NCBI GenBank assembly: GCA_964499365.1
Contig: CAZCKU010000001.1
Coordinates: 372,001-436,000 of the forward strand
Source: PALSA-1316 sp964499365
GTDB taxonomy: Bacteria; Nitrospirota; Thermodesulfovibrionia; Thermodesulfovibrionales; UBA6898
Reading direction: 5' to 3'
Length of the DNA: 64,000 nucleotides
The position numbers and the translations under genes are program-made. Below the pieces are notes generated by a model. That model did no database searches. It was not told where the DNA came from and saw nothing but the letters and a program-made list of their open reading frames with translations. Each line of letters opens with the position of its first letter. Within the stretch, counting starts at the first letter, position 1. Below, piece by piece: positions 27,201-34,957 of the stretch.

Positions 27201-27908
27201 AACAACCGGGCGTATCCGTATTCAACGCGTCTGTTAGCTCCCTACAACGGGCTTGGTACAGCAAGAGATGGGAACCTTACTACAGGTACAGCGGCGACGC
27301 CTCGTACCAAGGCGAATAGCGTTATACTGGTGTGCGATGACTGTCATACTACAAGTACAGCGCTGACGACTCGCACAATCACTGCGCACGGCGCTGCCAG
27401 CGCTGGAATGCGAGGTGGTACATATTTTGTGTCCGGACCTACACTGTGCACGACCTGTCACATAGGGACGTATGCTGATACGACAAACGGAAGGCATAAT
27501 AGCGGTTCTGCCTTTGCGGTTGGAACGACCAGGGCGGCTGCCGCCTTGAATCTCTGTAACTTCTGCCACTTCAGTCAGAATGAGACTACGGGCATAGCAC
27601 GTCCGCGTATTGCCCAGGATGTGCATGGATTCAACGAACTGTATGGAACTAGCGCCGGCTGGACGGCTGGTTCCGCAAGCGGCATGAGACCGGTTGCCTT
27701 TATGCGTAGCTGGGCAACGAGTGGCGGATCCTGGCCGACAACAGCCTCTCCAAGGCCGTTTACTGCGACAGTGGCAGGACCCGGACAGTTCAACCTTGCA
27801 GCTGGACAGCCTCAGTGTGGTGGTACGTTCGCATTCAATACCACAGGAACGACTATGAGCTGCAGCAGTAACGGACATACGAACTATTCACCGGGAGGGT
27901 CGTACTGA
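24279..27908 (+). CDS. Hybrid beta-domain/multiheme c-type cytochrome
   Basis: A 1,209-residue protein; ATG 24279 follows GCGAGGTGAG. Hydrophobic leader IALVLMFTLVFSTFMYQGLW, then about 530 residues of Thr/Ala/Asn-rich beta-sandwich-like sequence without Cys (repeated words such as VSAVTVTAPDA and GVVSPDAGQ resemble secretion-associated Ig-like modules). From about residue 563 there are 10 CXXCH (CSGCH, CSVCH, CSSCH, CPTCH, CIDCH, CIVCH, CMKCH, CDDCH, CTTCH, CNFCH) and two CX4CH (CSNTYCH, CATASCH). Starts 65 bases after the giant cytochrome and ends at a strong terminator. The long heme-free domain may anchor or display the heme part at the surface. Confidence 0.82.
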   Translation: MGEIIVRKVRGMNWKAKIALVLMFTLVFSTFMYQGLWKPAKSEAAAVVYHVRGLTAVSVGVDGNTNIVSEAAITTTNAAGGTNEWRAITNTTTPPGTSRNRIRVGAAWTATGDERFRAYTPVYASATNIAANATALLTGYLNTTGTSGSIYASMYEYNDTTGIVGAVKGTTNSSTLGATATATTVTFTNPSFNVAAGNRVLVIFYATANGTDPAYLFGANALNTTTPAGDTYFTLNETAVAGDAVNVADGTDPANYNVSRGSTNNVADSFTMVSTNTDNGAAAVTGVTASFTNSANISGVRLYKDVNANGTYQAGTDTLLSTGTPGASVSFTGFTENLTTTASNYLILVDISGTATLTQTIDTVVTAVTVTAPDAQGTISDASNPTRLTIVDVPHENVGTATNTAIATSPKTESAMNVLMQRFQVTSATSGAGAQDNQVELNSLGIDDLGTATGARTAKVYIDSTSSATLPGTAVLIGSTSGWTGTPTTITLNQGTAGDRTVTNATARYIYIVYDMPAGATQTVQSSVTSLGVVSPDAGQTGLTLNSTAITLSSDPSKITSCSGCHGYTGAFSDGTARNTPAGLFQGSHNTHVQQYGNACSVCHTVPATETSADFKHRDGTINIAGTLDVGGSNAGSYSKTSFTQANSFAPGNCSNTYCHSNGTSVITSTIPANTSPNWGGATTCSSCHGNPADDGRPNYANGTPKRNTHGDGAGYGNTHKATACPTCHTGVSGTAGAYTISDTGTHNNGAYNLQASMGYTQATGVCATASCHGGSVTWGGSLACIDCHSSPQGTRADVVAEFGLAWGHKKSGRTAVSDADCIVCHLEGKYSAGVGSAVIKTAFHSGAPGGNIDLRDPDGAGETPITNNSGAAFTFSQYSVSYAAGSRTTTLGNTVAEVITVKFCMKCHDANGATNPTARSNNGGTGTATMPFGGVNLGANYTTTNGAAAAGGLIDVAKQFASTNSSRHPVGAPNNRAYPYSTRLLAPYNGLGTARDGNLTTGTAATPRTKANSVILVCDDCHTTSTALTTRTITAHGAASAGMRGGTYFVSGPTLCTTCHIGTYADTTNGRHNSGSAFAVGTTRAAAALNLCNFCHFSQNETTGIARPRIAQDVHGFNELYGTSAGWTAGSASGMRPVAFMRSWATSGGSWPTTASPRPFTATVAGPGQFNLAAGQPQCGGTFAFNTTGTTMSCSSNGHTNYSPGGSY

Positions 27909-27937
27909 TCCTGCTATAGTAGGTTATTAGTGAATGG

Positions 27938-27969
27938 AAGCCCCACCCTTAATCGGGTGGGGCTTTTTT
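27938..27969 (+). terminator. Rho-independent terminator
   Basis: AGCCCCACCC (27939-27948), loop TTAATC, GGGTGGGGCT (27955-27964), then Ts. It closes the cytochrome operon about 30 bases after the hybrid cytochrome stop. Confidence 0.93.
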
Positions 27970-28031
27970 CTGGGCAGGAGAGTTTTAATGACAATGGCTT
28001 TGTTGAATAATGATAATATGCGAGGAATGGC

Positions 28032-29423
28032 ATGACTATGAAATTTGTTGCGCAGGCGCTGATATTGATAATGGGATTTCTGATCAGTGACGGATGTACA
28101 AATAAGAATTCGGGAGAGAAGCAGAATAGGCCGGTTCAGAAAGCTGGCTCTTCGTCAGAATCGCGCAGGCTGTCGGTTGTCTCAACTGAGTATCTTTCGC
28201 TGCAAGGTGACTTGTCCCGACCGCAAGGCAGTCACGACGAGTTGCTTGTGGTTGCCGCCGACGGATCCGGGTCGGCATATATTGAGCGCATCGATAATAA
28301 GTATCGTGTAATTCACAACGGACGAAGTGGCAAACTGTATCAGATGGTTGGCGATCTTACGATCAGCAGAGACGGCACGCGTGTTGCGCATGTAGCTCAC
28401 ATAGATGATAAGAATAAAAGTATTGTTACTGATGGGAACGAAGGCCCCTTCTTTGAGTATATGGGGATGCCAAAATTCAGCCCGGATGGCAGACATCTGG
28501 TGTATACGATCAGGGAGGCTGGGCAGGATCGTCTTGTCATCGACAACAAGGTCCACCGCAAGCAGCGGGTCGGGGAAGATATTTTACTCAGTCCCGATTC
28601 AAGGTTTATAGCCTATGTCGCGGTGTCAGCACAAGGAAGGCCGCAGTTTATTATAAGCGACTTTACGCTGAAGGACCGCAAGGAGTTTGATTCATGCGGG
28701 GAGTCCTTTGTCGTGAGTGATGATCTATCACGAATTGCTGTGGTGTGCAAAGCGGAAGGAACGCGCAGTATCAAAATACTCGACTTTCAGTCACGTGCGC
28801 TAATAGCAACGCTGGATACGCCATCCGCCGGATCAATCGTTCGGAAGCGGTTTGCTTCAGATAATACATCATTTGTCTATACGACTATGACTGACGATTA
28901 TCAGCGTTTTCTGCATTACAATGGCCATACTGAGAAAATTCAGAAAGATGACGAAATTATGAGTGATCCACTGGTCCTGACCGAGCCGGAAGGGGTTGGT
29001 GTCATCCTGGGTAACGCCTTTAAAGTCCGCTTTCATATGGCATTTCAAAAAAGAGCCCATCAGGAAAAGGCTTATGGGTATATTTCGGACTATGTTGCCA
29101 GTGCGGACGGACGTCATCATGCGTATGTTGCGATCAAGGCCGGCGGTGAAGAACGTATGCGTATTGTTGTTGATGGCAATGAGGGGCCGTTGTTTGACAA
29201 GATTGTTTCACCGATATTCAGTCCCGACGGCCGTCTTCTTGTATACCGTGCGAGAGATGACGGTAAACGGTTTCTTGTTGTTTCGGATATGAAGGGTAAG
29301 GTTGTCAGCCGGCATAAAGATTACAGGATGGTCTTTCAGCCGGCATTTACTGCCGACGGTAAGTCTGTCGCGTATGGTGTCCTTGATGGCAATGAGATCT
29401 GGTGGAAAGTCGAGAAGTTATAA
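28032..29423 (+). CDS. Exported TolB/WD40-like beta-propeller protein
   Basis: A 463-residue protein with an N-terminal hydrophobic segment ending in ...SDGC; the lipobox is not canonical, so lipidation is uncertain. The body contains repeated blades of PD40/TolB type: MPKFSPDGRHLVYTIR, LLSPDSRFIAYVAV, SPIFSPDGRLLVYRARDDG, PAFTADGKSVAYGV. Such propellers bind peptides or partner proteins. RBS GCGAGGA. It ends two bases before the resB start, so it is in an operon with cytochrome maturation and may handle apocytochrome or heme delivery; this is inference. Confidence 0.7.
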   Translation: MTMKFVAQALILIMGFLISDGCTNKNSGEKQNRPVQKAGSSSESRRLSVVSTEYLSLQGDLSRPQGSHDELLVVAADGSGSAYIERIDNKYRVIHNGRSGKLYQMVGDLTISRDGTRVAHVAHIDDKNKSIVTDGNEGPFFEYMGMPKFSPDGRHLVYTIREAGQDRLVIDNKVHRKQRVGEDILLSPDSRFIAYVAVSAQGRPQFIISDFTLKDRKEFDSCGESFVVSDDLSRIAVVCKAEGTRSIKILDFQSRALIATLDTPSAGSIVRKRFASDNTSFVYTTMTDDYQRFLHYNGHTEKIQKDDEIMSDPLVLTEPEGVGVILGNAFKVRFHMAFQKRAHQEKAYGYISDYVASADGRHHAYVAIKAGGEERMRIVVDGNEGPLFDKIVSPIFSPDGRLLVYRARDDGKRFLVVSDMKGKVVSRHKDYRMVFQPAFTADGKSVAYGVLDGNEIWWKVEKL

Positions 29424-29425
29424 GT

Positions 29426-30583
29426 ATGAATGACATGCGTTCGCAGCCTGAAGCAGAAGACGAGATTGAAAAGTTTCCTGTTGAGCCGCGGTATCACCCG
29501 ATCCATAGAATTCCGCGTAAGATATATGATTTTCTTGCCTCAGCCAAGCTGGCGATGGCACTTCTCGTTGTCATACTTGCCTGCTGTGTGACCGGGGTTA
29601 CGGTCTGGCGTGGTGTCGATGCTGGCAGGATTATATTCGGCACACTCTGGTTTAACGGAATTCTTGTCCTGCTGGTGATCAATATCGCGTGCTGCTTTTT
29701 TGGCAGAATCTGGGGCCGGAGGGTGACAATCGTTTCCTTCGGGATGATCCTGTTCCATCTCAGCTTTGTCGTGGTTCTTCTGGCTATCGCCTACAACAGC
29801 CTGTTCTATTTCCGCGGCATTATCCGGTTGACGGAGGGTGAATCGCTCCCCAGCAGTGATATGCAGAGTTATGATGCAATAGATACGGGGAGGTTTTTCA
29901 GTTTTTCCCGGCTACAGGGGGAAACAACCCTTATAGAAATGCATAGCGGGTATAAAGTTTCCGGAGAGGACAAGCGGGCGGCCTACGAGGTTTCGGTGGG
30001 TGAAAAAGACAGACGGACGAAGGGCATCATCTATATAACGCATAAATTGACCCATCGCGGTGTTGACTATTTCAATGACAGAGAAGGCTATTCGCTGCAA
30101 CTGATGCTCTCTGATAAACAGGGAAATGACCAGTATGGCGTGCATGTGCCCTTGCAGAGCAAGGTTCTGGGGAAGGACCAGTTTGAGTATTTTACCGGCT
30201 ACAGAGATATGGAAAAGCAAGAGATCAGGAAAGAGGTCATCCCTTTTCCCGCCCCTCCTGAGCGGCCCCTCTTTGCGCTGAAAGTGGAATATATTCCATC
30301 GAAACTAAAGGAGCGCTCCGGAAATGTGCGGTATGTGCTGCATCCGCTTGATGAAAATGGTCTTCCCCTTCGGGAGAGGACATTAGCTGAAGGGAATGCG
30401 GGAATTGGCGAAAAGTTCAGGGCGGGCGATTATTTCCTTGAGGCCAGGGAAGTACGCTACTGGGTTGCGATGATGGTACGCTATGAGCCTGGCAAGCCGA
30501 TTCTTCTGGCAAGCCTGTGGGTCGGCCTGGCCGGGATGATTATCACAACGATCGGCCGCATGATGCGGAAAAGGAAATACTAA
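29426..30583 (+). CDS. resB: ResB-like System II cytochrome c biogenesis protein
   Basis: A 385-residue membrane protein; ATG 29426 follows the previous stop by two bases. Three N-terminal membrane segments (about 35-55, 70-90, 95-125), a large extracytoplasmic domain (about 130-350) and a C-terminal membrane segment (PILLASLWVGLAGMIITTIG). This is the ResB/Ccs1 topology, shorter than many homologues. ResB works with CcsA/ResC to carry heme across the membrane and attach it to CXXCH sites. The ccsA partner is usually adjacent; here it is 7.6 kb away at 38233, beyond a minus-strand block. Confidence 0.8.
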   Translation: MNDMRSQPEAEDEIEKFPVEPRYHPIHRIPRKIYDFLASAKLAMALLVVILACCVTGVTVWRGVDAGRIIFGTLWFNGILVLLVINIACCFFGRIWGRRVTIVSFGMILFHLSFVVVLLAIAYNSLFYFRGIIRLTEGESLPSSDMQSYDAIDTGRFFSFSRLQGETTLIEMHSGYKVSGEDKRAAYEVSVGEKDRRTKGIIYITHKLTHRGVDYFNDREGYSLQLMLSDKQGNDQYGVHVPLQSKVLGKDQFEYFTGYRDMEKQEIRKEVIPFPAPPERPLFALKVEYIPSKLKERSGNVRYVLHPLDENGLPLRERTLAEGNAGIGEKFRAGDYFLEAREVRYWVAMMVRYEPGKPILLASLWVGLAGMIITTIGRMMRKRKY

Positions 30584-30611
30584 GGGGGCCATAAGTAGGA
30601 CCCCCTGTATT

Positions 30612-30683
30612 GTCATTCTCGCGAAGGCGGGAATCCAGTGTTTTCATGGTTTCCTGGATTGCCCGATCAAGTCGGGCAATGAC
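30612..30683 (+). repeat. Core-only copy B of the dispersed repeat
   Basis: GTCATTCTCGCGAAGGCGGG at the left and CGGGCAATGAC at the right, with inner CCAGTG...CCTGG arms. It resembles the core of the MITE-like family but lacks the terminal GTCTGTGTATAAA ends. It lies just after resB, at the left edge of the minus-strand block. Confidence 0.55.
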
Positions 30684-30711
30684 AAGGTATGTGTCTTTAC
30701 TAACGGTCTTA

Positions 30712-31317
30712 TTAGTAAGTACGCTTCTGGCTATCTGCCTGTTTAGGCTGACCGATAATTACCGTTAGATCGGTTCTCAACTGCCCGGATCTGAGAAAGC
30801 CTTCGATCCTGGTCTGTTCCTCTTGGCTCCAGGGTGCAGTCTCAATGACGACTAACGCCTTCTCGTTCTCCAGTTCCGGTATATACTTTGAAAGTGGCAT
30901 GGCGTGTATGCGTCCCCCCTCGTGCAAAATCATAAAGCCTGTATCGGTGGTTCTGGGTTCGATTATATATTCCATCCGTTCCGTGTGCTCCAGAACAACG
31001 GCCGACCAGAATCTGTCAGGCACGACATAGTACACTTTTCTTACCATGCCTTGCCTAAGGGCTCTGTCAAGGTAGTCCATTTCCGGGAAGGCAATACCGG
31101 ATAGCTGATGGTTCAGGTGACGGGTGAAAATGACCGCTATTCTGCCGTGAATCCCCGAGGAACGCCAAAGATCGTCAATCTCCCCTGCGGACCGCAGGGT
31201 AACGGTCCTGTCCGGGACAACAAATATCCTTTTGGCAGGGCCGTAGGTAAAAATCCATAAAAGAACGCCGGAACAGAAGAGTATGATGGCTGTTATGCTC
31301 ACGCGTCTCAACGGCAT
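30712..31317 (-). CDS. Hypothetical single-pass membrane protein
   Basis: A 201-residue protein with one N-terminal membrane segment (ITAIILFCSGVLLWIFTYG) and a soluble extracytoplasmic domain with words VRKVYYVVPDRFW and TTDTGFMILHEGG. No family recognised. Its ATG overlaps the stop of the GT39-like gene (ATGA), so the two are coupled and likely act in the same process. Confidence 0.65.
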   Translation of the reverse strand: MPLRRVSITAIILFCSGVLLWIFTYGPAKRIFVVPDRTVTLRSAGEIDDLWRSSGIHGRIAVIFTRHLNHQLSGIAFPEMDYLDRALRQGMVRKVYYVVPDRFWSAVVLEHTERMEYIIEPRTTDTGFMILHEGGRIHAMPLSKYIPELENEKALVVIETAPWSQEEQTRIEGFLRSGQLRTDLTVIIGQPKQADSQKRTY

Positions 31318-32588
31318 CAGAAATCACCCAGAAACCGTAGTACCGAAAGTATGGGGCGAAAAGGTGCCAGGGGGACTAACCGGGCCGAAACAATCGGAAA
31401 CATATACGTTCCCCATATGAGCGTGGCAAGGAGAAAACATCCGTACACCATGTTTTCCCTGTTAATTTTAACGGCAAACAAGGTCACTGACCTGGCGAGG
31501 ACAAGATAGGCAAAGGGGAGCAAAACAGCTGAAGAATAGCTGAAGATGGGACGACTTACCGACAGTGTCAGTAAATAGCAACTTCCAAACAGCAAGGGGG
31601 CCAGCAGTTCCCCTGCGGAATGTCTCTTCCACGCGTAGATCGATGCAGCGCATAATGACGGCAGGACGAGCAAACGAAACGGGGGGTTATTGCATTGCAG
31701 CAGGAACCTTCCCTCTTCACTGTTCAGCAGCCTTTGATATCCCCAAAACATCGGTTTAATGAACCATTCCCAGGGCTTGCCTCCGGCCCCGAGAAAATCG
31801 CTGTGATGAGAAAAGTTGTCAATGCTGAGCTGTTTCAGTGCATAGAGAGCATCCATCTTCATCTGAAAGAATTCGAAAAGCGTATACCCGCGGCTGAACC
31901 ACTTCCAGTAGCTCAGGAAGTAGATGGCACATGGCAGTATCAGCAGCGCAACCGCAAAGTCAACCATTACCCGGCGGGTCAGTTTCCCGCTTTGGTGGAT
32001 CCTGAACAATGCGAATCCTGCTGCCAACGGCATTGCAAAGACAAAATAGGCCTTCGTTGCCATCGTCAACCCCATGGCAATGCCTGCCAAAAGCAAAGTC
32101 GCTTTATTATTCTCAACATATTCAAGGAGCAGATAGAGATAGAGTAGGAAGAAACACGTAACCGGTATTTCCACGAATGAAGTGCGGGATAGATAGATAT
32201 GGTGAGGGTCGAATGCTAATAGGGACGCGGCTAAAAGCGGAACAGCGCTGCCCGGGTAGAGCAGTCTGCCAATCAGAAAGATCAGGGCGACAGAGGCTGT
32301 CCCCAAAAAAATATTTCCGCTGCGCCAGGCGACAGGATTATCACCAATAAGCTTTATGCTGCCATACATGATCAGTCCGCTTAACTGCGGATGATGCCAA
32401 CCCCAGTTCGCAGTTGTTCCATAGGTGCCGAGGCTTACGGCATCGGATACATGGAGTTTCTCATCTTCAATGAACTCGTTCAGTTCAAAGGTTCCCCACA
32501 ATCTGAAAAAAGCAGCTAGGATAAGGATGAACAGGCCAAGTTTCCAGCTGTTTACAAATGGCGAATCATGGGGAAGTGTTTCATTCAT
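31317..32588 (-). CDS. GT39-like membrane glycosyltransferase
   Basis: About 423 residues from ATG 32588, which has GGAGAA about ten bases upstream (in-frame starts at 32606 and 32654 are alternatives). A polytopic membrane protein with an acidic first-loop motif (FELNEFIEDEKLH) and a HHPQLSGLIMYG stretch, the layout of the PMT/ArnT (GT-C, family 39) enzymes that move sugars from polyprenyl-phosphate carriers to protein or lipid. Around ten membrane segments follow. Coupled to the downstream 30712 gene. Substrate unknown. Confidence 0.78.
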   Translation of the reverse strand: MNETLPHDSPFVNSWKLGLFILILAAFFRLWGTFELNEFIEDEKLHVSDAVSLGTYGTTANWGWHHPQLSGLIMYGSIKLIGDNPVAWRSGNIFLGTASVALIFLIGRLLYPGSAVPLLAASLLAFDPHHIYLSRTSFVEIPVTCFFLLYLYLLLEYVENNKATLLLAGIAMGLTMATKAYFVFAMPLAAGFALFRIHQSGKLTRRVMVDFAVALLILPCAIYFLSYWKWFSRGYTLFEFFQMKMDALYALKQLSIDNFSHHSDFLGAGGKPWEWFIKPMFWGYQRLLNSEEGRFLLQCNNPPFRLLVLPSLCAASIYAWKRHSAGELLAPLLFGSCYLLTLSVSRPIFSYSSAVLLPFAYLVLARSVTLFAVKINRENMVYGCFLLATLIWGTYMFPIVSARLVPLAPFRPILSVLRFLGDF

Positions 32589-32637
32589 GCGACGGTGTTT
32601 CTCCATAGAATTATTTGTTGTGAGCAATATAAATAAT

Positions 32638-32768
32638 GTTTGTGCATAAAACAAAAAGACGTCATCCTCGGCTTGACCCGGGGATCCAGAACATATTCAA
32701 AAGAATAGTTTCCCGTCTTTGCAGGAATGACGGTTCAAAACAACAATGACAGTTTATATTCAGACACT
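32638..32768 (+). mobile_element. MITE-like repeat, copy C
   Basis: Left end GTTTGTGCATAAA (32638-32650), right end TTTATATTCAGAC (32753-32765) followed by ACTA; core GTCATCCTCGGCTTGACCCG ... GGAATGACGG. The right end supplies the stop codon and the last codons (N-S-V) of the minus-strand radical SAM gene, so the insertion probably changed that C-terminus. Confidence 0.7.
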
Positions 32769-33896
32769 ATTTCTTTTCAACTTTTTCATTAAACGGCTAC
32801 TTAAGTCAAACAGCAAGTTCAGTTCTGTCTGGCAGTTGAGGTAGCAGTCGCGGCATTGGGCTATCTTTTCCCTCTGCTGCTGATAAGACGCTGACCGCCA
32901 CGCATCCGCGAGCTTTCCATTTCCGATGCTGCCCGATGTTTTCCCCCAGTTGACCCAGGTTACGCAGGGGAAGAGATTACCATAGCAGTCCACCGCCAAA
33001 GAATTGTATCCGGCTGTGCAGCGCACCGGGGATGGCCGCCCCTCAAACGAGCTGCCGAAGAGCTGCAGGTGGGAGGGAGAATTCTCCAGAGGCAGGCCGT
33101 CATTGTCCCTGCGGGTCAGCAGGGATGCCACGAGGCGGTCCACGGTTTCAAGCAGTTCCGGCGAGGCAGATGGCCTGCCCGCGGGTGCGCCGACAAACGG
33201 TTGGCGAGGTATAAGTTCGATGCAATCGGTGCCGAGTGTCCGGCCCAGGGTCAGCATCTGGGGCACTTCGGTAATGTTGGTTTCATCGATGACAGCGACG
33301 GTCTTGATCCTGACATGGCTGTTATGTTTCTTCTTGAGGCGGGCCAGCCGTTTTACGGCCTCTACAGCCCGCTCGAAGGCGCCGGCGGTCTGCCTGATCC
33401 GGTCATGGGTTTCGGCAGTGGCTCCGTCAAGGGAGATGTTGACCGAATCAACGCCTATCCTGATGATGCGCTCTGCCTGCTCTTCTCCCAGCAGCCAGCC
33501 ATTGCTGTTCAGATGGGCGATCATGCCAAGCCGCCTGGTTTCAGCCATCAGTTCGAAAATATCCTCCCGCAGGAGAGGTTCTCCGCCGGTAAATCCGATG
33601 CCCGGCACCCCGAGGCCGGCAAATTCTCCGATGATCTCCCTGAAGCGGGCTGTATCGAACTCCTTTTCGCCCCTCTTGAGTTTCTCCGAGGCCTTCGAAG
33701 GCATATCGCACATAACGCAGTGAAAATTGCAGCGATAGGTGACCATGAGCGTACCAAGTGCAGGGCCGCACAGGGGGCGATGGAACAGATTGGAGAGCTG
33801 CAGGAGCAGATACTGGCTGCTGCGTTTGAGTAGCCAGCGCGGGCCGTCCTCGCGGAGTTTGCGCCTGATAAGATCTGTATAGACCTTTCTGATCAT
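32760..33896 (-). CDS. Radical SAM/SPASM protein
   Basis: A 378-residue protein; ATG 33896 overlaps the upstream stop (ATGA). The radical SAM core shows CNFHCVMC (a CX3CX2C [4Fe-4S] site near residue 55), GFTGGEPLLRED and HLNSNGW. A C-terminal SPASM-like domain has Cys in CTAGYNSLAVDCYGNLFPC and CRDCYLNC, suggesting auxiliary clusters. SPASM enzymes modify peptides, lipids or sugars; the substrate here is unknown. The end of the gene is formed by repeat copy C. Neighbouring glycosyltransferases suggest a modified glycan, lipid or peptide product. Confidence 0.85.
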   Translation of the reverse strand: MIRKVYTDLIRRKLREDGPRWLLKRSSQYLLLQLSNLFHRPLCGPALGTLMVTYRCNFHCVMCDMPSKASEKLKRGEKEFDTARFREIIGEFAGLGVPGIGFTGGEPLLREDIFELMAETRRLGMIAHLNSNGWLLGEEQAERIIRIGVDSVNISLDGATAETHDRIRQTAGAFERAVEAVKRLARLKKKHNSHVRIKTVAVIDETNITEVPQMLTLGRTLGTDCIELIPRQPFVGAPAGRPSASPELLETVDRLVASLLTRRDNDGLPLENSPSHLQLFGSSFEGRPSPVRCTAGYNSLAVDCYGNLFPCVTWVNWGKTSGSIGNGKLADAWRSASYQQQREKIAQCRDCYLNCQTELNLLFDLSSRLMKKLKRNSV

Positions 33897-34957
33897 GAGC
33901 GTTTCACTGGCCGCAGCAGGTTTGCCAGAAGGGTCTGATACGCCTCGCACGGTGTCCAGCAGCCCGGGCATTGACCGGTTCTGATCAGCTCCCTGGTATG
34001 AGCACGGGTGGCTGAACGCCAGACACGCTCGAAATCCATGCCGGCATTGCGCAGGGAGCCGAGCGGCGCCTCAAAGACAGAGCAGGGGTATACTATGCCG
34101 GTTGGATCGATGAAGCATGATGCTCCCGCTGCCTGACAGACATATGGCCCCCTCCCGCTTGAGAGATAGTCTCTGACGTGGCGCTGGTAGCGACGCTCGA
34201 TAAAGGCTACCGGGTCAAGATCTTTGGACGCCTGCTGCTTCCGGATTCGTTCGATTTCCATCACGGTGCTCTCGGGAGATGGAAGTGCGTCGGTGCCCTC
34301 GTTGTCGTAATAGTGCCCGGAGACATGGGCCAGATTGATATGGAAGTCATCCTGTGTCAGGCCCCCAATTTCTCTGCGGCAGGCCTCAACGGTCTCATCG
34401 AAAGCACCAATATTCGCCGCCTGCAGCGTATGCCCGAGAAAGACTGAAAAGCGGGGGGAGCGCCGCTCCCTTAAACGTTGGAATGTGTCCAGCGCACGGT
34501 TCCAGCAGCCGGGAAGGTTGCGGATGCGCTCATGGAGCTCTCGCGGGCCGTCAAGACTGACGGAGACTATCAGGCGCGGCAGTTCTGTGTCTTTCAGGAT
34601 TCTATCAACGGCAGCGCAGATCTCATTGGTCCGAAAGCCGTTGGTCGGAAAGTTGAGAAGGTGCAGATTTTTGCTGCGATTAATGATGCTGAGGAAAATT
34701 TCGCCGATATCAGGCCGCTGGAACAGTTCACCGCCGGTAAGATTGATCCAGGAAAAATGAGCTGCCTTTGAAAAGAGAGTGTCTATTTCCGCAAGGGTAA
34801 GTTCCTCGCGTGCAGGCTTCTGCCAGATGTTGCACATGATACAACGGGCCTGGCAGAGATTGGTGGCAGCGTAGGTCAGGCGATAGGGAAGCGTCAGCTC
34901 CCGCAGGTTGCTCTGCGCAATGCGGCCGGCAAGCTTGACCAGGGGCATCAGGTTCAT
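33893..34957 (-). CDS. Radical SAM protein with C-terminal Cys-rich domain
   Basis: A 354-residue protein; ATG 34957 overlaps the stop of the GT9 gene, and a longer GTG start (34990) would lie inside it. Radical SAM motif CQARCIMCNIWQKP near residue 35, then NLTGGELFQRPDIG. C-terminal Cys in CQAAGASCFIDPTGIVYPC and CPGCWTPC look like a SPASM/twitch region. Coupled at both ends to its neighbours. A paralogue in function, not a close copy, of the 32760 protein. Substrate unknown. Confidence 0.83.
   Translation of the reverse strand: MNLMPLVKLAGRIAQSNLRELTLPYRLTYAATNLCQARCIMCNIWQKPAREELTLAEIDTLFSKAAHFSWINLTGGELFQRPDIGEIFLSIINRSKNLHLLNFPTNGFRTNEICAAVDRILKDTELPRLIVSVSLDGPRELHERIRNLPGCWNRALDTFQRLRERRSPRFSVFLGHTLQAANIGAFDETVEACRREIGGLTQDDFHINLAHVSGHYYDNEGTDALPSPESTVMEIERIRKQQASKDLDPVAFIERRYQRHVRDYLSSGRGPYVCQAAGASCFIDPTGIVYPCSVFEAPLGSLRNAGMDFERVWRSATRAHTRELIRTGQCPGCWTPCEAYQTLLANLLRPVKRS

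Noticed and set aside
18538..27908. Repetitive appearance suggesting CRISPR or tandem DNA repeats
   Set aside because: Repeats are imperfect, irregularly spaced and coding for heme cassettes; there are no direct repeats with unique spacers.
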